A stretch of DNA of 22,076 nt, taken from contig JAYUKV010000008.1 of assembly GCA_043764135.1 (NCBI GenBank), forward strand, positions 1 to 22,076. Direction: 5' to 3'. The stretch's first letter is position 1; every line of letters begins with the position of its first letter. The notes beneath the pieces were generated by a model. It searched no databases. It had not been told where the DNA came from and saw only the letters and a list, made by a program, of their open reading frames with translations. Shown here piece after piece: positions 6,429-14,803 of the stretch. Both the position numbers and the translations under genes were made by a program. The DNA comes from JAYUKV01 sp043764135. GTDB taxonomy: Bacteria > Patescibacteriota > JACMRA01.

Positions 6429-7883
6429 GTGTATTCTTTATTTTTTGATAAGAATTATGATATGATAAAAAAAATTAGTAGTTACCTTGTATGTAAGCTT
6501 TTAAAGAAAGTGTTGACTAGTTATACGAACTTGTATAATGAAAAAATGCCATTTATTGCTGTCTTTGGAAGTGTAGGGAAATCATCCCAAACACAATTAA
6601 TAGGAGAGTTATTCCGCAAATCTGACTATAAAGTTTTTACAACTAAAAAAAATACAATTAATGGAATGGGTATGATGTTGGGAGGTTTTGATCTTTCATT
6701 TGAGAAAGGTGGGTTATTTAATAAAATTAAATTTATTCTTTTATTAATCAAATCTATATTGTTAAATAAATATAACCTACCTATTAAATCAGTTATAGTA
6801 ATGGAAATAGGATTCGATCATCAAGGTGAGTGTGATGATTGGAGAGATATTCTAACAAATAATTTAGGCTTGGCAATTGTTACAGCTTTGACTGATGAAC
6901 ATAATCTAAATTATTCTAACGAACTTAATACTCTTGGTTTGGATAAAATAATGAGTTTTATTCCACATGAAATAGAAATTGAATTGCAAAACCTCAAAAC
7001 CTCTATATCAACGAAAAATGTTATCATCGAAATGTTAAAACCATTGGAATATACGAATTCATATATTATCCCAACCGAAATTAACAAACTATCAAATTGT
7101 TATTACTTCAATAATTCCTCTGTTAGATCAACAGAAAATCCAGAATTTAGATATAGTAACAATAGAGTTTACATTGATGAAATTTTAGTGGATGATAGAT
7201 TTTTATTACCAACTACTTTTGCAAAGACGCTCTCAATTATTGAAAAAGTAGCCAAACTTTACAATATTGATAAAGATATCGTAAGAGAACTGATAGGTCA
7301 ATTATCGCTACCTAATGGAAGATTTTCAAAATTAGCAGGTAAAAATTCATCTACTATCATCGACTCTTCATATAATTCTGATCCTGATTCAGTATTTGGT
7401 TTTCTAGATTCAATTAGGCAAACATTAATTAATCAGAATTCAATAGAGTACGATTTAATAAAACATAACATAGTCCTAGGTGAGATGAGAGAGTTGGGAG
7501 ATGTGGGAACAACCAAACATGGACAAGTATTAGATAAGTTAATAGAACTCAAAAAAGATTTTCCTGAAAAGATTGAAAATATAATCCTACTTGGAATTGA
7601 ATGGGATAAATTAAATGAAACTCAAAAATTAAGTCGAGATGGCAATGTCAAAAAAATTCTTTTCCATACTCAAGTATTTAATAACTATGATAAAGTAGCA
7701 GACATTGTTAGTTTCTATAATAACAACTTAAGACCACAATCATGGAATTGGATTAAAGGATCTCAAAATACAATTTTCCTTGAAGTGTTAGTAGAAAATT
7801 TGTTAGCTAATCCAGCAGATAAAAAGTTATTGTGCAGGCAAGAGCCTAGGTGGTTTGAAATGAGAAAAGACTTTGAGTTTTAA
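6429..7883 (+). CDS. Mur ligase family protein (MurF-like)
   Basis: This is an ATP-dependent ligase of the Mur family, most like MurF, which adds D-Ala-D-Ala to the UDP-MurNAc peptide in peptidoglycan synthesis in the cytoplasm. The ATP loop is GSVGKSS (47-53), followed by TTKKNTINGMG in the MurF position. The middle domain has VMEIGFDHQGECDDW. The C-terminal domain has LPNGRFS (294-300), the MurF-like DSSYNSDPDS (312-321) and LGEMRELG (350-357). At 484 residues the length is normal. It departs from the family in detail: the usual NIG-H-H region reads VTALTDEHNLNYS, so substrate specificity is uncertain. GTG 6429 is used here; ATG 6462 in the same frame is equally possible, and neither has a Shine-Dalgarno. 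A long hairpin follows the stop. Confidence 0.8.
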   Translation: MYSLFFDKNYDMIKKISSYLVCKLLKKVLTSYTNLYNEKMPFIAVFGSVGKSSQTQLIGELFRKSDYKVFTTKKNTINGMGMMLGGFDLSFEKGGLFNKIKFILLLIKSILLNKYNLPIKSVIVMEIGFDHQGECDDWRDILTNNLGLAIVTALTDEHNLNYSNELNTLGLDKIMSFIPHEIEIELQNLKTSISTKNVIIEMLKPLEYTNSYIIPTEINKLSNCYYFNNSSVRSTENPEFRYSNNRVYIDEILVDDRFLLPTTFAKTLSIIEKVAKLYNIDKDIVRELIGQLSLPNGRFSKLAGKNSSTIIDSSYNSDPDSVFGFLDSIRQTLINQNSIEYDLIKHNIVLGEMRELGDVGTTKHGQVLDKLIELKKDFPEKIENIILLGIEWDKLNETQKLSRDGNVKKILFHTQVFNNYDKVADIVSFYNNNLRPQSWNWIKGSQNTIFLEVLVENLLANPADKKLLCRQEPRWFEMRKDFEF

Positions 7884-7886
7884 ATC

Positions 7887-7947
7887 TATAGCCTATTCAC
7901 CTTATATTTTGTACAATTAAAAGGTGGATAGGCTATAAAGATTTTTA
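7887..7947 (+). terminator. Long-stem terminator after the Mur ligase gene
   Basis: Arms 7887-7903 and 7921-7937 pair over 17 bp with one G-T pair (TATAGCCTAT against ATAGGCTATA at the base). A T-rich tail follows (ATTTTTAAAT from 7941). It starts 3 nt after the TAA. Confidence 0.8.
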
Positions 7948-7977
7948 AATTATAATATCATTATTTTTTCAATTTTT

Positions 7978-8022
7978 AATACAATAAATACAACCCATAG
8001 CATGGGTTGTATTTATTGTATT
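7978..8022. terminator. Perfect 20-bp hairpin between Mur ligase and fusA ends
   Basis: Arms 7978-7997 and 8003-8022 are exact reverse complements over 20 bp around the loop TAGCA. It sits 22 nt after the fusA stop on the minus strand. A clear T-run is missing on either side, but position and stability suggest the fusA terminator or a transcript-end stabiliser. Confidence 0.65.
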
Positions 8023-8044
8023 AAAAAGCATTCTTTCTAAAATA

Positions 8045-10159
8045 TTATTTTGATCTAGATGAAACTATTTTTTCTTGTACGTTTCTTGGTACTTCGGCAT
8101 AGTGATCGAATTCAAGAGAAGCAGAAGCTAAACCTTTAGACATACCTCTAATATCTGTGATATATCCAAATAGATTTTCAAGTGGAATATGAGCATCAAC
8201 TACGATGTTTCTTCCTCTTGGTTCTTGTCCAAGTACTTGACCTCTTCTAGAGTTTACATCTCCGATTATTGATCCTACATATTCGTCTGGTACAACAATT
8301 TCAACTTTCATCACAGGTTCTAATAGAACTGGGTTAGCTTTTAAAATTGCATCTTTCATACCATGAGCACCTGCAAGTTTAAATGCCATTTCTGAAGAGT
8401 CAACAGGGTGGAATGAACCATCGTAAACTTCAACTTCACAACCAATAACTGGGTAACCAGCAAGTGCTCCGTTTTGTACAACTTCTTCACATCCTTTTTG
8501 GATTGATGGGATGTATTCTTTTGGAATTGTTCCTCCAACAATTTTGTTAACAAACTTAAATCCTTGAGGGTCTTCAGTATTAGGTCTAATCCTTAACCAA
8601 CAGTGACCGTATTGTCCTTTACCTCCAGATTGCTTAACATACTTAGATTCAACTTGAACTTCGTTACGAATAGCTTCTCTGTAAGCAACTTCTGGTGCTC
8701 CTGTATTAACTTCAACTGAGAACTCTCTTCTCATTCTATCAACGATAATATCAAGGTGTAATTCTCCCATTCCAGATAAAATTGTTTGGCCAGTTTCTTC
8801 GTTAGAATTTACTCTTAATGAAGGATCTTCTGCTGTTAATCTTCCCAAAGCAAGTGCCATTTTTTCTTGGTCAACTTTTGTTTTAGGTTCAACTGCCATT
8901 GAGATAACTGGTTCAGGGAAGTTGATTGATTCTAAGAAAATTGGATCTTTCTTAGTACATACTGTATCACCAGTTCTAACTTCTTTTAGACCAACAAATG
9001 CTGCAATTTCTCCAGAATATACTGTTTCAACATCTTCTCTGTTGTTAGAGTGTAATAATACAATTCTTCCAGCTCTTTCAGTTTTTCTTGTTCTTGGATT
9101 GTAGATTTCTTCTCCTTTGTTAATCTTCCCAGAATATACTCTAAAGAATGTCAAAGATCCAAATTGATCATTTGCAATCTTGAATGCTAATGCTCTAAAT
9201 GGTTCGTCATCAGAAGGCTTTACCTCAATTGAGATAGTTTCATCATCAACATCATGACCGTTTATTGTAGGTACATCTAATGGCGATGGTAAGTATTCAC
9301 AAACAGCATCAAGAAGTGGTTGAACACCTTTGTTTTTTAAGGCTGATCCACAGAAAATAGGATGTAGTTTACATTCGATTGTTCCTTTACGAATAGTTGC
9401 TTTTAATTCTGCAACACTTATTTCTTCACCGTTTAGGAATTTGTCCATTAAAGCATCATCTAATTCTGCTACTTTTTCTACAAGTTTTGCTTTATATTCT
9501 GCAACTAAGTCAACCATATCTGCTGGACAAGCTTCAATTCTGATATCTTTACCTAGATCATCATAATAAACTGTAGCTTCTCCAGTAAGTACATCAACTG
9601 AACCTCTAAGGCCATCTTCTTTTCCAATAGGTAATTGCATTACTACACCAAAGTCAGTTAATCTATCTTTGATTGCTTTAACATCATAGAAGAAATCTGC
9701 ACCTGTTCTGTCTAACTTATTGATAAAACAAATTCTTGGTACATGGTATTTTTCGGCTTGTCTCCAAACTGTTTCAGTTTGTGATTCAACACCCGCTACA
9801 CCATCAAAAACAGTAACAGCACCGTCCAAAACTCTAAGAGATCTTTCAACTTCAATTGTAAAATCAACGTGTCCAGGAGTATCGATTAAATTAAATCTTG
9901 TTAAAGTATCTTTATCACCAGGGTATAACCATTGTGGAGCTTTCCAAAATGTAGTAGTGGCAGCTGAAGTAATAGTGATACCTCTTTCTCTTTCTTGAGC
10001 CATCCAGTCCATAGTTGCTTCTCCTTCATGAACTTCTCCTATTTTGTGTGTTCTTCCTGTGTATAGTAATACACGCTCAGATGTTGTAGTCTTACCTGCA
10101 TCGATGTGTGCGATAATTCCAAAATTTCTTACTTTGTGTAATGGGTTATTTCTGGGCAT
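8045..10159 (-). CDS. fusA: Translation elongation factor G
   Basis: EF-G is the ribosomal translocase, a GTPase that moves tRNA and mRNA after peptide bond formation and helps recycle ribosomes. The full 704-residue form is present. G1 is AHIDAGKTT, the switch region ERGITITSAATT, G3 DTPGHVDF, G4 NKLDRTGAD and G5 GSALKN. Domain II follows, and the C-terminal domains include SGMGELHLDIIVDRM and RGMSKGLASASLEFDHYAEVP. The start is ATG 10159 (MPRNNPLHKVRNFGIIAHID), without a Shine-Dalgarno. GC is somewhat higher than in neighbours, as expected for a highly expressed gene. It stands alone, not in the usual rpsL-rpsG-fusA-tuf cluster. A TTGACA lies upstream at plus positions 10204-10209, but no well-spaced -10 is evident. 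Confidence 0.98.
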   Translation of the reverse strand: MPRNNPLHKVRNFGIIAHIDAGKTTTSERVLLYTGRTHKIGEVHEGEATMDWMAQERERGITITSAATTTFWKAPQWLYPGDKDTLTRFNLIDTPGHVDFTIEVERSLRVLDGAVTVFDGVAGVESQTETVWRQAEKYHVPRICFINKLDRTGADFFYDVKAIKDRLTDFGVVMQLPIGKEDGLRGSVDVLTGEATVYYDDLGKDIRIEACPADMVDLVAEYKAKLVEKVAELDDALMDKFLNGEEISVAELKATIRKGTIECKLHPIFCGSALKNKGVQPLLDAVCEYLPSPLDVPTINGHDVDDETISIEVKPSDDEPFRALAFKIANDQFGSLTFFRVYSGKINKGEEIYNPRTRKTERAGRIVLLHSNNREDVETVYSGEIAAFVGLKEVRTGDTVCTKKDPIFLESINFPEPVISMAVEPKTKVDQEKMALALGRLTAEDPSLRVNSNEETGQTILSGMGELHLDIIVDRMRREFSVEVNTGAPEVAYREAIRNEVQVESKYVKQSGGKGQYGHCWLRIRPNTEDPQGFKFVNKIVGGTIPKEYIPSIQKGCEEVVQNGALAGYPVIGCEVEVYDGSFHPVDSSEMAFKLAGAHGMKDAILKANPVLLEPVMKVEIVVPDEYVGSIIGDVNSRRGQVLGQEPRGRNIVVDAHIPLENLFGYITDIRGMSKGLASASLEFDHYAEVPRNVQEKIVSSRSK

Positions 10160-10221
10160 ATAGATATGTTATATTCTTATATCTTTATTAATTAGGTTGG
10201 CTTTGTCAAATCTGATTTTTT

Positions 10222-10956
10222 TTAATCTTTATTCGTATCTTTTTTTAACCTTGTAGCATAAATCAAGAATATTAAAAACAAAAGTAATAATAAAATTAAT
10301 CCAATAATAATATAAATATTAGTTCGAGGTGTGTCTTTTATTGTGTCGTCTATTGCTTTGAAAGGTGATCGTTGGTTTGCTAGATCAGGAGATGCATAGT
10401 CTGATATATTCAATGACTTAACTATATCTTTTACATTTTGAAATTCATTATTATTTGAATATTCTATGGTTATAGAGTATTGAATTTTTTTGGTTTGAAT
10501 TTGTTTAAAACAGTTATCATATGTTTTATCGGTATCTGGAAATTTAGAATTTAATTCACCATTATCGTAATCTAAAACTGTAACCATATCATTTAATTCC
10601 GGCTTAAATGCTTTAAGAATGTTTTCTTGGTGCACAATAAAACCTTTCTTTTCATAATTAAAGAGATAAAATTTGCTATCAATTTTGCTAACAATTGGAT
10701 TGATTAAACAAGTAATTGAATTTATAAACGGTGTTGATGTTATTCTAACTCTTGATTCTAATTGAGAATTGTAAATAGTTAGGGTTTGGTTATTCTTTTG
10801 GGCTTTCCAAGTTGAAGGGAATAATACATTGATTGAATATTCAATATTATTATAAGACTTGAATTTGAATTCTTCTATGGTTGTATTGTTTGCAAAGACT
10901 GTAGGGCTGATTATAAGCAGGAAGATAATCGATATAATTGTTAATAATTTGGGCAT
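10222..10956 (-). CDS. Exported protein with C-terminal membrane anchor, unknown function
   Basis: This 244-residue protein is not recognised. It starts with a signal peptide (MPKLLTIISIIFLLIISPTVFA, 1-22). An extracytoplasmic domain follows with a beta-rich look (LFPSTWKAQKNNQTLTIYNSQLESRVRITSTP). It ends in one membrane helix (about 212-235, IYIIIGLILLLLLFLIFLIYA) and a basic tail. Four cysteine and many polar residues lie in the outer domain's middle part, but no motif is clear. ATG 10956 is chosen over the in-frame ATG 10971 because the five extra codons lie inside the hairpin that ends the upstream gene. It follows the other surface-protein gene and probably shares its transcript. Confidence 0.7.
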   Translation of the reverse strand: MPKLLTIISIIFLLIISPTVFANNTTIEEFKFKSYNNIEYSINVLFPSTWKAQKNNQTLTIYNSQLESRVRITSTPFINSITCLINPIVSKIDSKFYLFNYEKKGFIVHQENILKAFKPELNDMVTVLDYDNGELNSKFPDTDKTYDNCFKQIQTKKIQYSITIEYSNNNEFQNVKDIVKSLNISDYASPDLANQRSPFKAIDDTIKDTPRTNIYIIIGLILLLLLFLIFLIYATRLKKDTNKD

Positions 10957-10992
10957 AAAAAATACTACCATTTTTTGGCAGTAGTATTTTTT
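10957..10992 (-). terminator. Hairpin between the two surface-protein genes
   Basis: Arms 10957-10968 and 10981-10992 pair perfectly over 12 bp (AAAAAATACTAC with GTAGTATTTTTT) around a 12-nt loop. On the minus strand the right half ends in TTTTTT, directly followed by the ATG of the next gene. It overlaps the TAA of the upstream gene. It looks like a leaky intrinsic terminator or attenuator that also decides the downstream start. Confidence 0.65.
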
Positions 10993-11917
10993 AATTTTTT
11001 TTGAAAAATTGTCGAATTCCTAGATTCAATATTCCAAAACCTGCAATTGTTGCAATATAAGGAATTATATTAAAATCAGATTTTAACGGATTAGAAATTG
11101 TTGGATTAGATGGATTTACAGTAGGTGCTTGAGGCAAGTCTGTAGTTGGTGCTGTTGTTGCAACTGGGGCTACAAGTTGTGCGTTTTGATTATCAAAGTT
11201 AGATCCTTTTACTATTGTGTCAGCTTCTGCAACGTTTTCTGGTGAGTTAGCAGTTAGATTTACTTGTAACTGTTTTGCAAAATTCCAATCATTTGTTCCA
11301 ACTTTTTCTTGGATCATTGCAACTTGATATTCTTTTTCAGTTGGATTATCCATAACATATTTTCCATTGCTTTCAGATAAATATATTGTTGAAGTATTGT
11401 TTGGATCGTATGACTTTACTTCTTCTGCAGTTGGTCTGTAAACTAATTGAGTTGTTGATTTAGGAAGATAAACATAATCATTTGTTGCTTCAGTTCTAAA
11501 GTTTGGAATTCTAAAGAACTTAGAATCAATGTCAACTAAATCAATTTTATCAATAACAACTCTTAAGGTTTGAGTAGGGAATTGATTAGTAGCTAAAATT
11601 GATAGGAAGTTAGATTCATCTTTTTTAAGTATTTTTGGGTTGAATTGTGATGTTGATTCTTGTTGTGAAACAACATTCCAAGAATTGTTTTGAGGAAGTC
11701 CAACTTGGGCTTTGTATTCTAATTTTGAAGAGTCAGTCTTAAGTGTCTCTGGTGTCTTAAAAATAATTTCTTGTGACTTATTAGTATTCTCGAAAGTTGG
11801 ATTGTTTGGAGCAGTATAGTTAGATTGATCGGTACTTTCAGCGTAAATAGTCGTAGCAATCAACGGGAGTATGAGTAGAGTATATGCAAAAACTCTTAAA
11901 AATATATTAACACGCAT
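10991..11917 (-). CDS. Secreted, C-terminally anchored cell-surface protein, unknown function
   Basis: This 308-residue protein is not recognised. A signal peptide (about 1-26, MRVNIFLRVFAYTLLILPLIATTIYA) is followed by an extracellular region rich in Asn, Thr, Ser and Gln. A Pro/Thr/Ala spacer (PVATTAPTTDLPQAPTVNPSNP) follows, then a C-terminal hydrophobic helix (about 284-300) with a KKN tail. This layout is that of a wall-spanning surface protein held by a membrane helix, without an LPXTG sorting motif. ATG 11917 is preferred to the TTG at 11953 because AGAAAGAG precedes it by a few bases and the signal peptide then has normal length. A TATAAT on the minus strand (11978-11983) could serve as its -10. 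Conserved domain unknown. Confidence 0.72.
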   Translation of the reverse strand: MRVNIFLRVFAYTLLILPLIATTIYAESTDQSNYTAPNNPTFENTNKSQEIIFKTPETLKTDSSKLEYKAQVGLPQNNSWNVVSQQESTSQFNPKILKKDESNFLSILATNQFPTQTLRVVIDKIDLVDIDSKFFRIPNFRTEATNDYVYLPKSTTQLVYRPTAEEVKSYDPNNTSTIYLSESNGKYVMDNPTEKEYQVAMIQEKVGTNDWNFAKQLQVNLTANSPENVAEADTIVKGSNFDNQNAQLVAPVATTAPTTDLPQAPTVNPSNPTISNPLKSDFNIIPYIATIAGFGILNLGIRQFFKKN

Positions 11918-12004
11918 ATAACTCTTTCTTATAACTTTTACATATTTGGTCAAGTGAAAAAAGTACTTTTCCTTTTAATTATACGAAATAATGGAGTGAT
12001 TATA

Positions 12005-12034
12005 TTGACTAAAAAAAGTATAAAATTTAATAAT
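12005..12034 (+). promoter_or_regulatory. Promoter of proS
   Basis: TTGACT at 12005-12010, 18-bp spacer, AATAAT at 12029-12034 (5/6). The expected transcription start, near 12041, leaves about 7 nt before the ATG at 12048, so the mRNA would be nearly leaderless. Confidence 0.6.
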
Positions 12035-12047
12035 TAGTAATCTAAAT

Positions 12048-13478
12048 ATGAATAAAATTACGAAAAGAGGTGAAGATTTTTCTCAATGGTATCAAGATAT
12101 AATTTCTGTTGCTGATTTGGCAGAGTATTCAATTGTAAAAGGTTCGATGATTATTAAGCCTTACGGTTATGCTATTTGGGAACAAATTCAATCTGAACTC
12201 AATTCAATGATAAAAGCAAAAGGTGTGGAGAATATGTATTTTCCTTTATTAATACCGATGTCACTTCTTAATCGTGAAGCTGAACATGTAGAAGGATTCG
12301 CTCCAGAAGTTGCTACTGTTACACACGCCGGAGGTGAAAAATTGGAAGATCCGTATGTAATCAGACCTACCTCTGAAACAATAATGTATGAAACTTTTAA
12401 AGATTGGATTCATACTTATAGAGATTTACCTCTCAAGATCAATCAATGGGCAAATGTTGTAAGGTGGGAGAAAAGAACTAAATTATTCCTTAGAACTACA
12501 GAATTCTTATGGCAAGAAGGGCACACTGTCCATGCTAAACCAGAAGAAGCTGATGCATTTGCAAAGGAAATGTTAGAAGTGTACAGAACACTTGCTGAGG
12601 AGGTTATGGCAATACCTGTCCTAACTGGGCAGAAGTCTGAATCTGAGAGATTTGCAGGTGCAGATAAGACATATACAATCGAAGCTATGATGCAAGATGG
12701 TAAAGCCTTGCAAGCAGGAACATCACATAACCTAGGGGATCACTTTGCAAAAGCGTTTAATATTACTTATACAAATTCTGACAATCAACAGGAGTATGCT
12801 TATCAGACATCGTGGGGAGTTTCAACTCGTATTATAGGTGGGCTTATAATGACTCATTCTGATGATAATGGATTGGTATTACCACCAAATATTGCTCCAA
12901 TTCAAGTAGTAATTGCGGCATTGTTAGGTAAAGATGAAGATTCAAACAACAACATACTTAAAATCTCCAAAGAAATTCAAACCTCATTGTTAAACAAGGG
13001 GATCAGAGTCAAGCTTGATGATACTGATCTCAGGATTGGTGAGAAATTCTTCAAATGGGAGCAAAAAGGAGTGCCATTAAGAATTGAAGTAGGTGCAAGA
13101 GAATTGGCTGAAAATAAAGTTGGTTTATTTAGAAGAGATTTAATGACTAAAGAATCAATTAATTTAACAGAGATTGAAACAGAAATTGAAAAATTGTTAA
13201 TCATAATTCAAGACACTTTATTCAATCGTGCCAAAGATTATCGTAAATCAAGAACAACAGAGGTTGAAACCTGGGAAGATTTTCAGAAGTACATTGAATT
13301 AGAATACTTTGTAATCGCATCATATGATGGGACCAAAGAAACCGAAGCAAAGATCAAAGAATTAACCAAAGCAACAACAAGATGTATGCCTTTTGATCTT
13401 AATCAAGACAATTTGGGTAAATGTATCTATACTGGCAATGAAGCCAAAGCAAGATTTGTTTTTGCAAAAAGCTATTAG
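12048..13478 (+). CDS. proS: Prolyl-tRNA synthetase, archaeal/eukaryotic type
   Basis: It charges tRNA-Pro with proline. At 476 residues it is the short archaeal/eukaryotic form, without the editing insertion of the long bacterial enzyme. Class II motifs are present: the motif 1 region GSMIIKPYGYAIWEQIQ, motif 2 RWEKRTKLFLRTTEFLWQEGHT, and the motif 3 region YAYQTSWGVSTRIIGGLIMTHSDDNGLVLPP. PVLTGQKSESERFAGADKTYTIEAMMQDGKALQAGTSHNLG contains the usual proline-site and helix segments. The anticodon-binding domain (IAPIQVVIAALL onward) and the C-terminal domain ending in AKSY, with the terminal Tyr common in this form, follow. The start is ATG 12048, with no Shine-Dalgarno but a promoter just upstream. 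This type occurs in several CPR bacteria and mollicutes. Confidence 0.97.
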   Translation: MNKITKRGEDFSQWYQDIISVADLAEYSIVKGSMIIKPYGYAIWEQIQSELNSMIKAKGVENMYFPLLIPMSLLNREAEHVEGFAPEVATVTHAGGEKLEDPYVIRPTSETIMYETFKDWIHTYRDLPLKINQWANVVRWEKRTKLFLRTTEFLWQEGHTVHAKPEEADAFAKEMLEVYRTLAEEVMAIPVLTGQKSESERFAGADKTYTIEAMMQDGKALQAGTSHNLGDHFAKAFNITYTNSDNQQEYAYQTSWGVSTRIIGGLIMTHSDDNGLVLPPNIAPIQVVIAALLGKDEDSNNNILKISKEIQTSLLNKGIRVKLDDTDLRIGEKFFKWEQKGVPLRIEVGARELAENKVGLFRRDLMTKESINLTEIETEIEKLLIIIQDTLFNRAKDYRKSRTTEVETWEDFQKYIELEYFVIASYDGTKETEAKIKELTKATTRCMPFDLNQDNLGKCIYTGNEAKARFVFAKSY

Positions 13479-13629
13479 TCTACATAAGTTTTTTTGTTAA
13501 ACTTTTTATATACCAATCAATTGCAAAAAGTGGCTTATTCTAGATCTTAACTGTAAGTGTAACGAAAGTACAAAGATGTATCATTAAATAATAGTTACAA
13601 TATTTGTTGTTTGAATACAGCGTTAAAGA

Positions 13630-13658
13630 TTGACTTCATCATTTAAATATGATATAGC
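13630..13658 (+). promoter_or_regulatory. Promoter of the 115-residue glycine-rich protein gene
   Basis: TTGACT at 13630-13635, 17-bp spacer, TATAGC at 13653-13658. The predicted start near 13665 leaves a leader of about 28 nt that holds an AGGAG Shine-Dalgarno at 13683-13687. Confidence 0.6.
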
Positions 13659-13693
13659 TAATATATCAACGTTCAATACACTAGGAGTGAATT

Positions 13694-14041
13694 ATGACAA
13701 TTGTGGTACATGTAAGCTTGGATCAATATGGTGCTCACTATTTAGTTCCAAACGGAACTGAAGTAACCTTCGATGGTGAAGATGTGCAGTTTATCAAAGA
13801 TGGATTGACACAGGTACCTAATGTAGCCTCAAAGCTCCAAATCGAAGCCTTTAAAAAAAATAATGTGATTACGCACTTTGCTTTTCAAAGCACACACACT
13901 AGTGTAGTCACATCAGGAGAAGGTAGTGTCGCTATTGGTGGTAGCCGCAATGGTGCTGTCATTATCACAGGTAATGGCAATGTTACTGGTTCGAATCAAA
14001 CAGTGATTCAAACTGGTAAATACAATATCAACATCCGTTAA
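13694..14041 (+). CDS. Small protein with glycine/asparagine-rich C-terminus, unknown function
   Basis: It is 115 residues long with no signal peptide or membrane helix. Residues 1-70 look like a small mixed alpha/beta domain (MTIVVHVSLDQYGAHYLVP ... VASKLQIEAFKKNNV). Residues about 74-115 form a beta-prone tail with alternating Gly, Val, Ile and Asn: GEGSVAIGGSRNGAVIITGN, then TVIQTGKYNINIR. From memory, similar strings (AIGG, VIITGNGN, GKYNINI) occur as linkers in multidomain NTPase or effector proteins of cyanobacteria and Chloroflexi; this is unverified. The gene is a single unit with its own TTGACT promoter, a strong AGGAG 6 nt before the ATG and a strong terminator. Its GC is clearly above that of neighbours (29 of 60 in line 13921-13980), suggesting transfer or high expression. 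Confidence 0.75.
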   Translation: MTIVVHVSLDQYGAHYLVPNGTEVTFDGEDVQFIKDGLTQVPNVASKLQIEAFKKNNVITHFAFQSTHTSVVTSGEGSVAIGGSRNGAVIITGNGNVTGSNQTVIQTGKYNINIR

Positions 14042-14048
14042 ATTCCAA

Positions 14049-14089
14049 AAGCCCCTTAAGACTTTACTTAAGGGGCTTGATTATTTTTA
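14049..14089. terminator. Strong intrinsic terminator, probably bidirectional
   Basis: AAGCCCCTTAAG (14049-14060) and CTTAAGGGGCTT (14067-14078) pair over 12 bp with a 6-nt loop, followed by GATTATTTTT. On the minus strand the stem is followed by TTTTGG, so it can also end the rhomboid transcript. Confidence 0.88.
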
Positions 14090-14125
14090 ATAATTCTTGA
14101 AAAGAAGTATTTTAAAATACAATAG

Positions 14126-14713
14126 TTATTTGACTAAATTAAACATTATAAAATATAATAGAACTCCTGATAAGAAGCCACCGGCGTGTGCCCAATTATC
14201 AATATTTGGAACTGTAAACCCAATTATTGCAAGGATAAAAATATTTACAAGCATTGCACTTATAATACTACTATTATTTGTTACAATCCCAAATGCAGTA
14301 ATATATCCGAACAGTCCTAATATAGCACCTGAAGCACCTACAGATGGAGTTTTGGAAAAAAACATAGATAACAAGTTGCCACATATTCCTGTAACTAAAT
14401 AAACTATTATAAACACTAGTGAATTGTTGGGTCCTCGAACATTTCTAGGGACTAATAAATCACCTAGTATTGTTAGACTATTTCGAGACGACCATAAAGT
14501 ATACATATTCATAAAAATATGAAGTACAGATCCATGTAAAAATATAGAAGTTACAAGTCTATACCACTCTCCAGATAATATTCTATCTTTCTCTTGCCAG
14601 AATGTCATTAAGAAATTAGTAAAAGAATCTATAGTTGGTCCCGAAAAAGGAATGATGTAAGGTAGAATGTAAATTACAACAGTAATCAGAATTAAAAGAG
14701 TGACGATATCCAT
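14126..14713 (-). CDS. Rhomboid family intramembrane serine protease
   Basis: It cleaves transmembrane substrates inside the membrane. The 195-residue protein has about six hydrophobic helices. The rhomboid signatures are all present: WYRLVTSIFLHGSVLHIFMNM (H60, H65, N69), the catalytic serine in GASGA (S128), and the catalytic histidine in NWAHAGGFLSG (H176). Length is that of a minimal six-helix rhomboid core. The start is ATG 14713, without a Shine-Dalgarno, but a promoter ends about 12 nt upstream. Its base composition is AT-rich, unlike the two genes that flank it. Substrate unknown; the surface proteins at 10222-11917 have suitable C-terminal helices, but that link is speculative. Confidence 0.93.
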   Translation of the reverse strand: MDIVTLLILITVVIYILPYIIPFSGPTIDSFTNFLMTFWQEKDRILSGEWYRLVTSIFLHGSVLHIFMNMYTLWSSRNSLTILGDLLVPRNVRGPNNSLVFIIVYLVTGICGNLLSMFFSKTPSVGASGAILGLFGYITAFGIVTNNSSIISAMLVNIFILAIIGFTVPNIDNWAHAGGFLSGVLLYFIMFNLVK

Positions 14714-14724
14714 AATATGGATTT

Positions 14725-14753
14725 ATTATTTTAAAGAATGGTTTTTTAGTCAA
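14725..14753 (-). promoter_or_regulatory. Promoter of the rhomboid gene
   Basis: On the minus strand, TTGACT (14753-14748), a 17-bp spacer and AATAAT (14730-14725, 5/6). The expected start lies about 5 nt before ATG 14713. Confidence 0.6.
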
Positions 14754-14755
14754 AG

Positions 14756-14792
14756 AAATAAAATAGCCCTGTATGAATTACTCATACAGGGT
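14756..14792 (-). terminator. Terminator of the CCA-adding enzyme gene
   Basis: CCCTGTATGA (14767-14776) and TCATACAGGG (14782-14791) form a perfect 10-bp stem with a 5-nt loop. On the minus strand a T-rich tail follows (CTATTTTATTT). Confidence 0.85.
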
Positions 14793-14803
14793 TTGTAAAG
14801 TGC

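Noticed and set aside
8356..9998. Open frames on both strands inside fusA
   Set aside because: They are out-of-frame or antisense readings of a highly conserved gene, with no start signals of their own.
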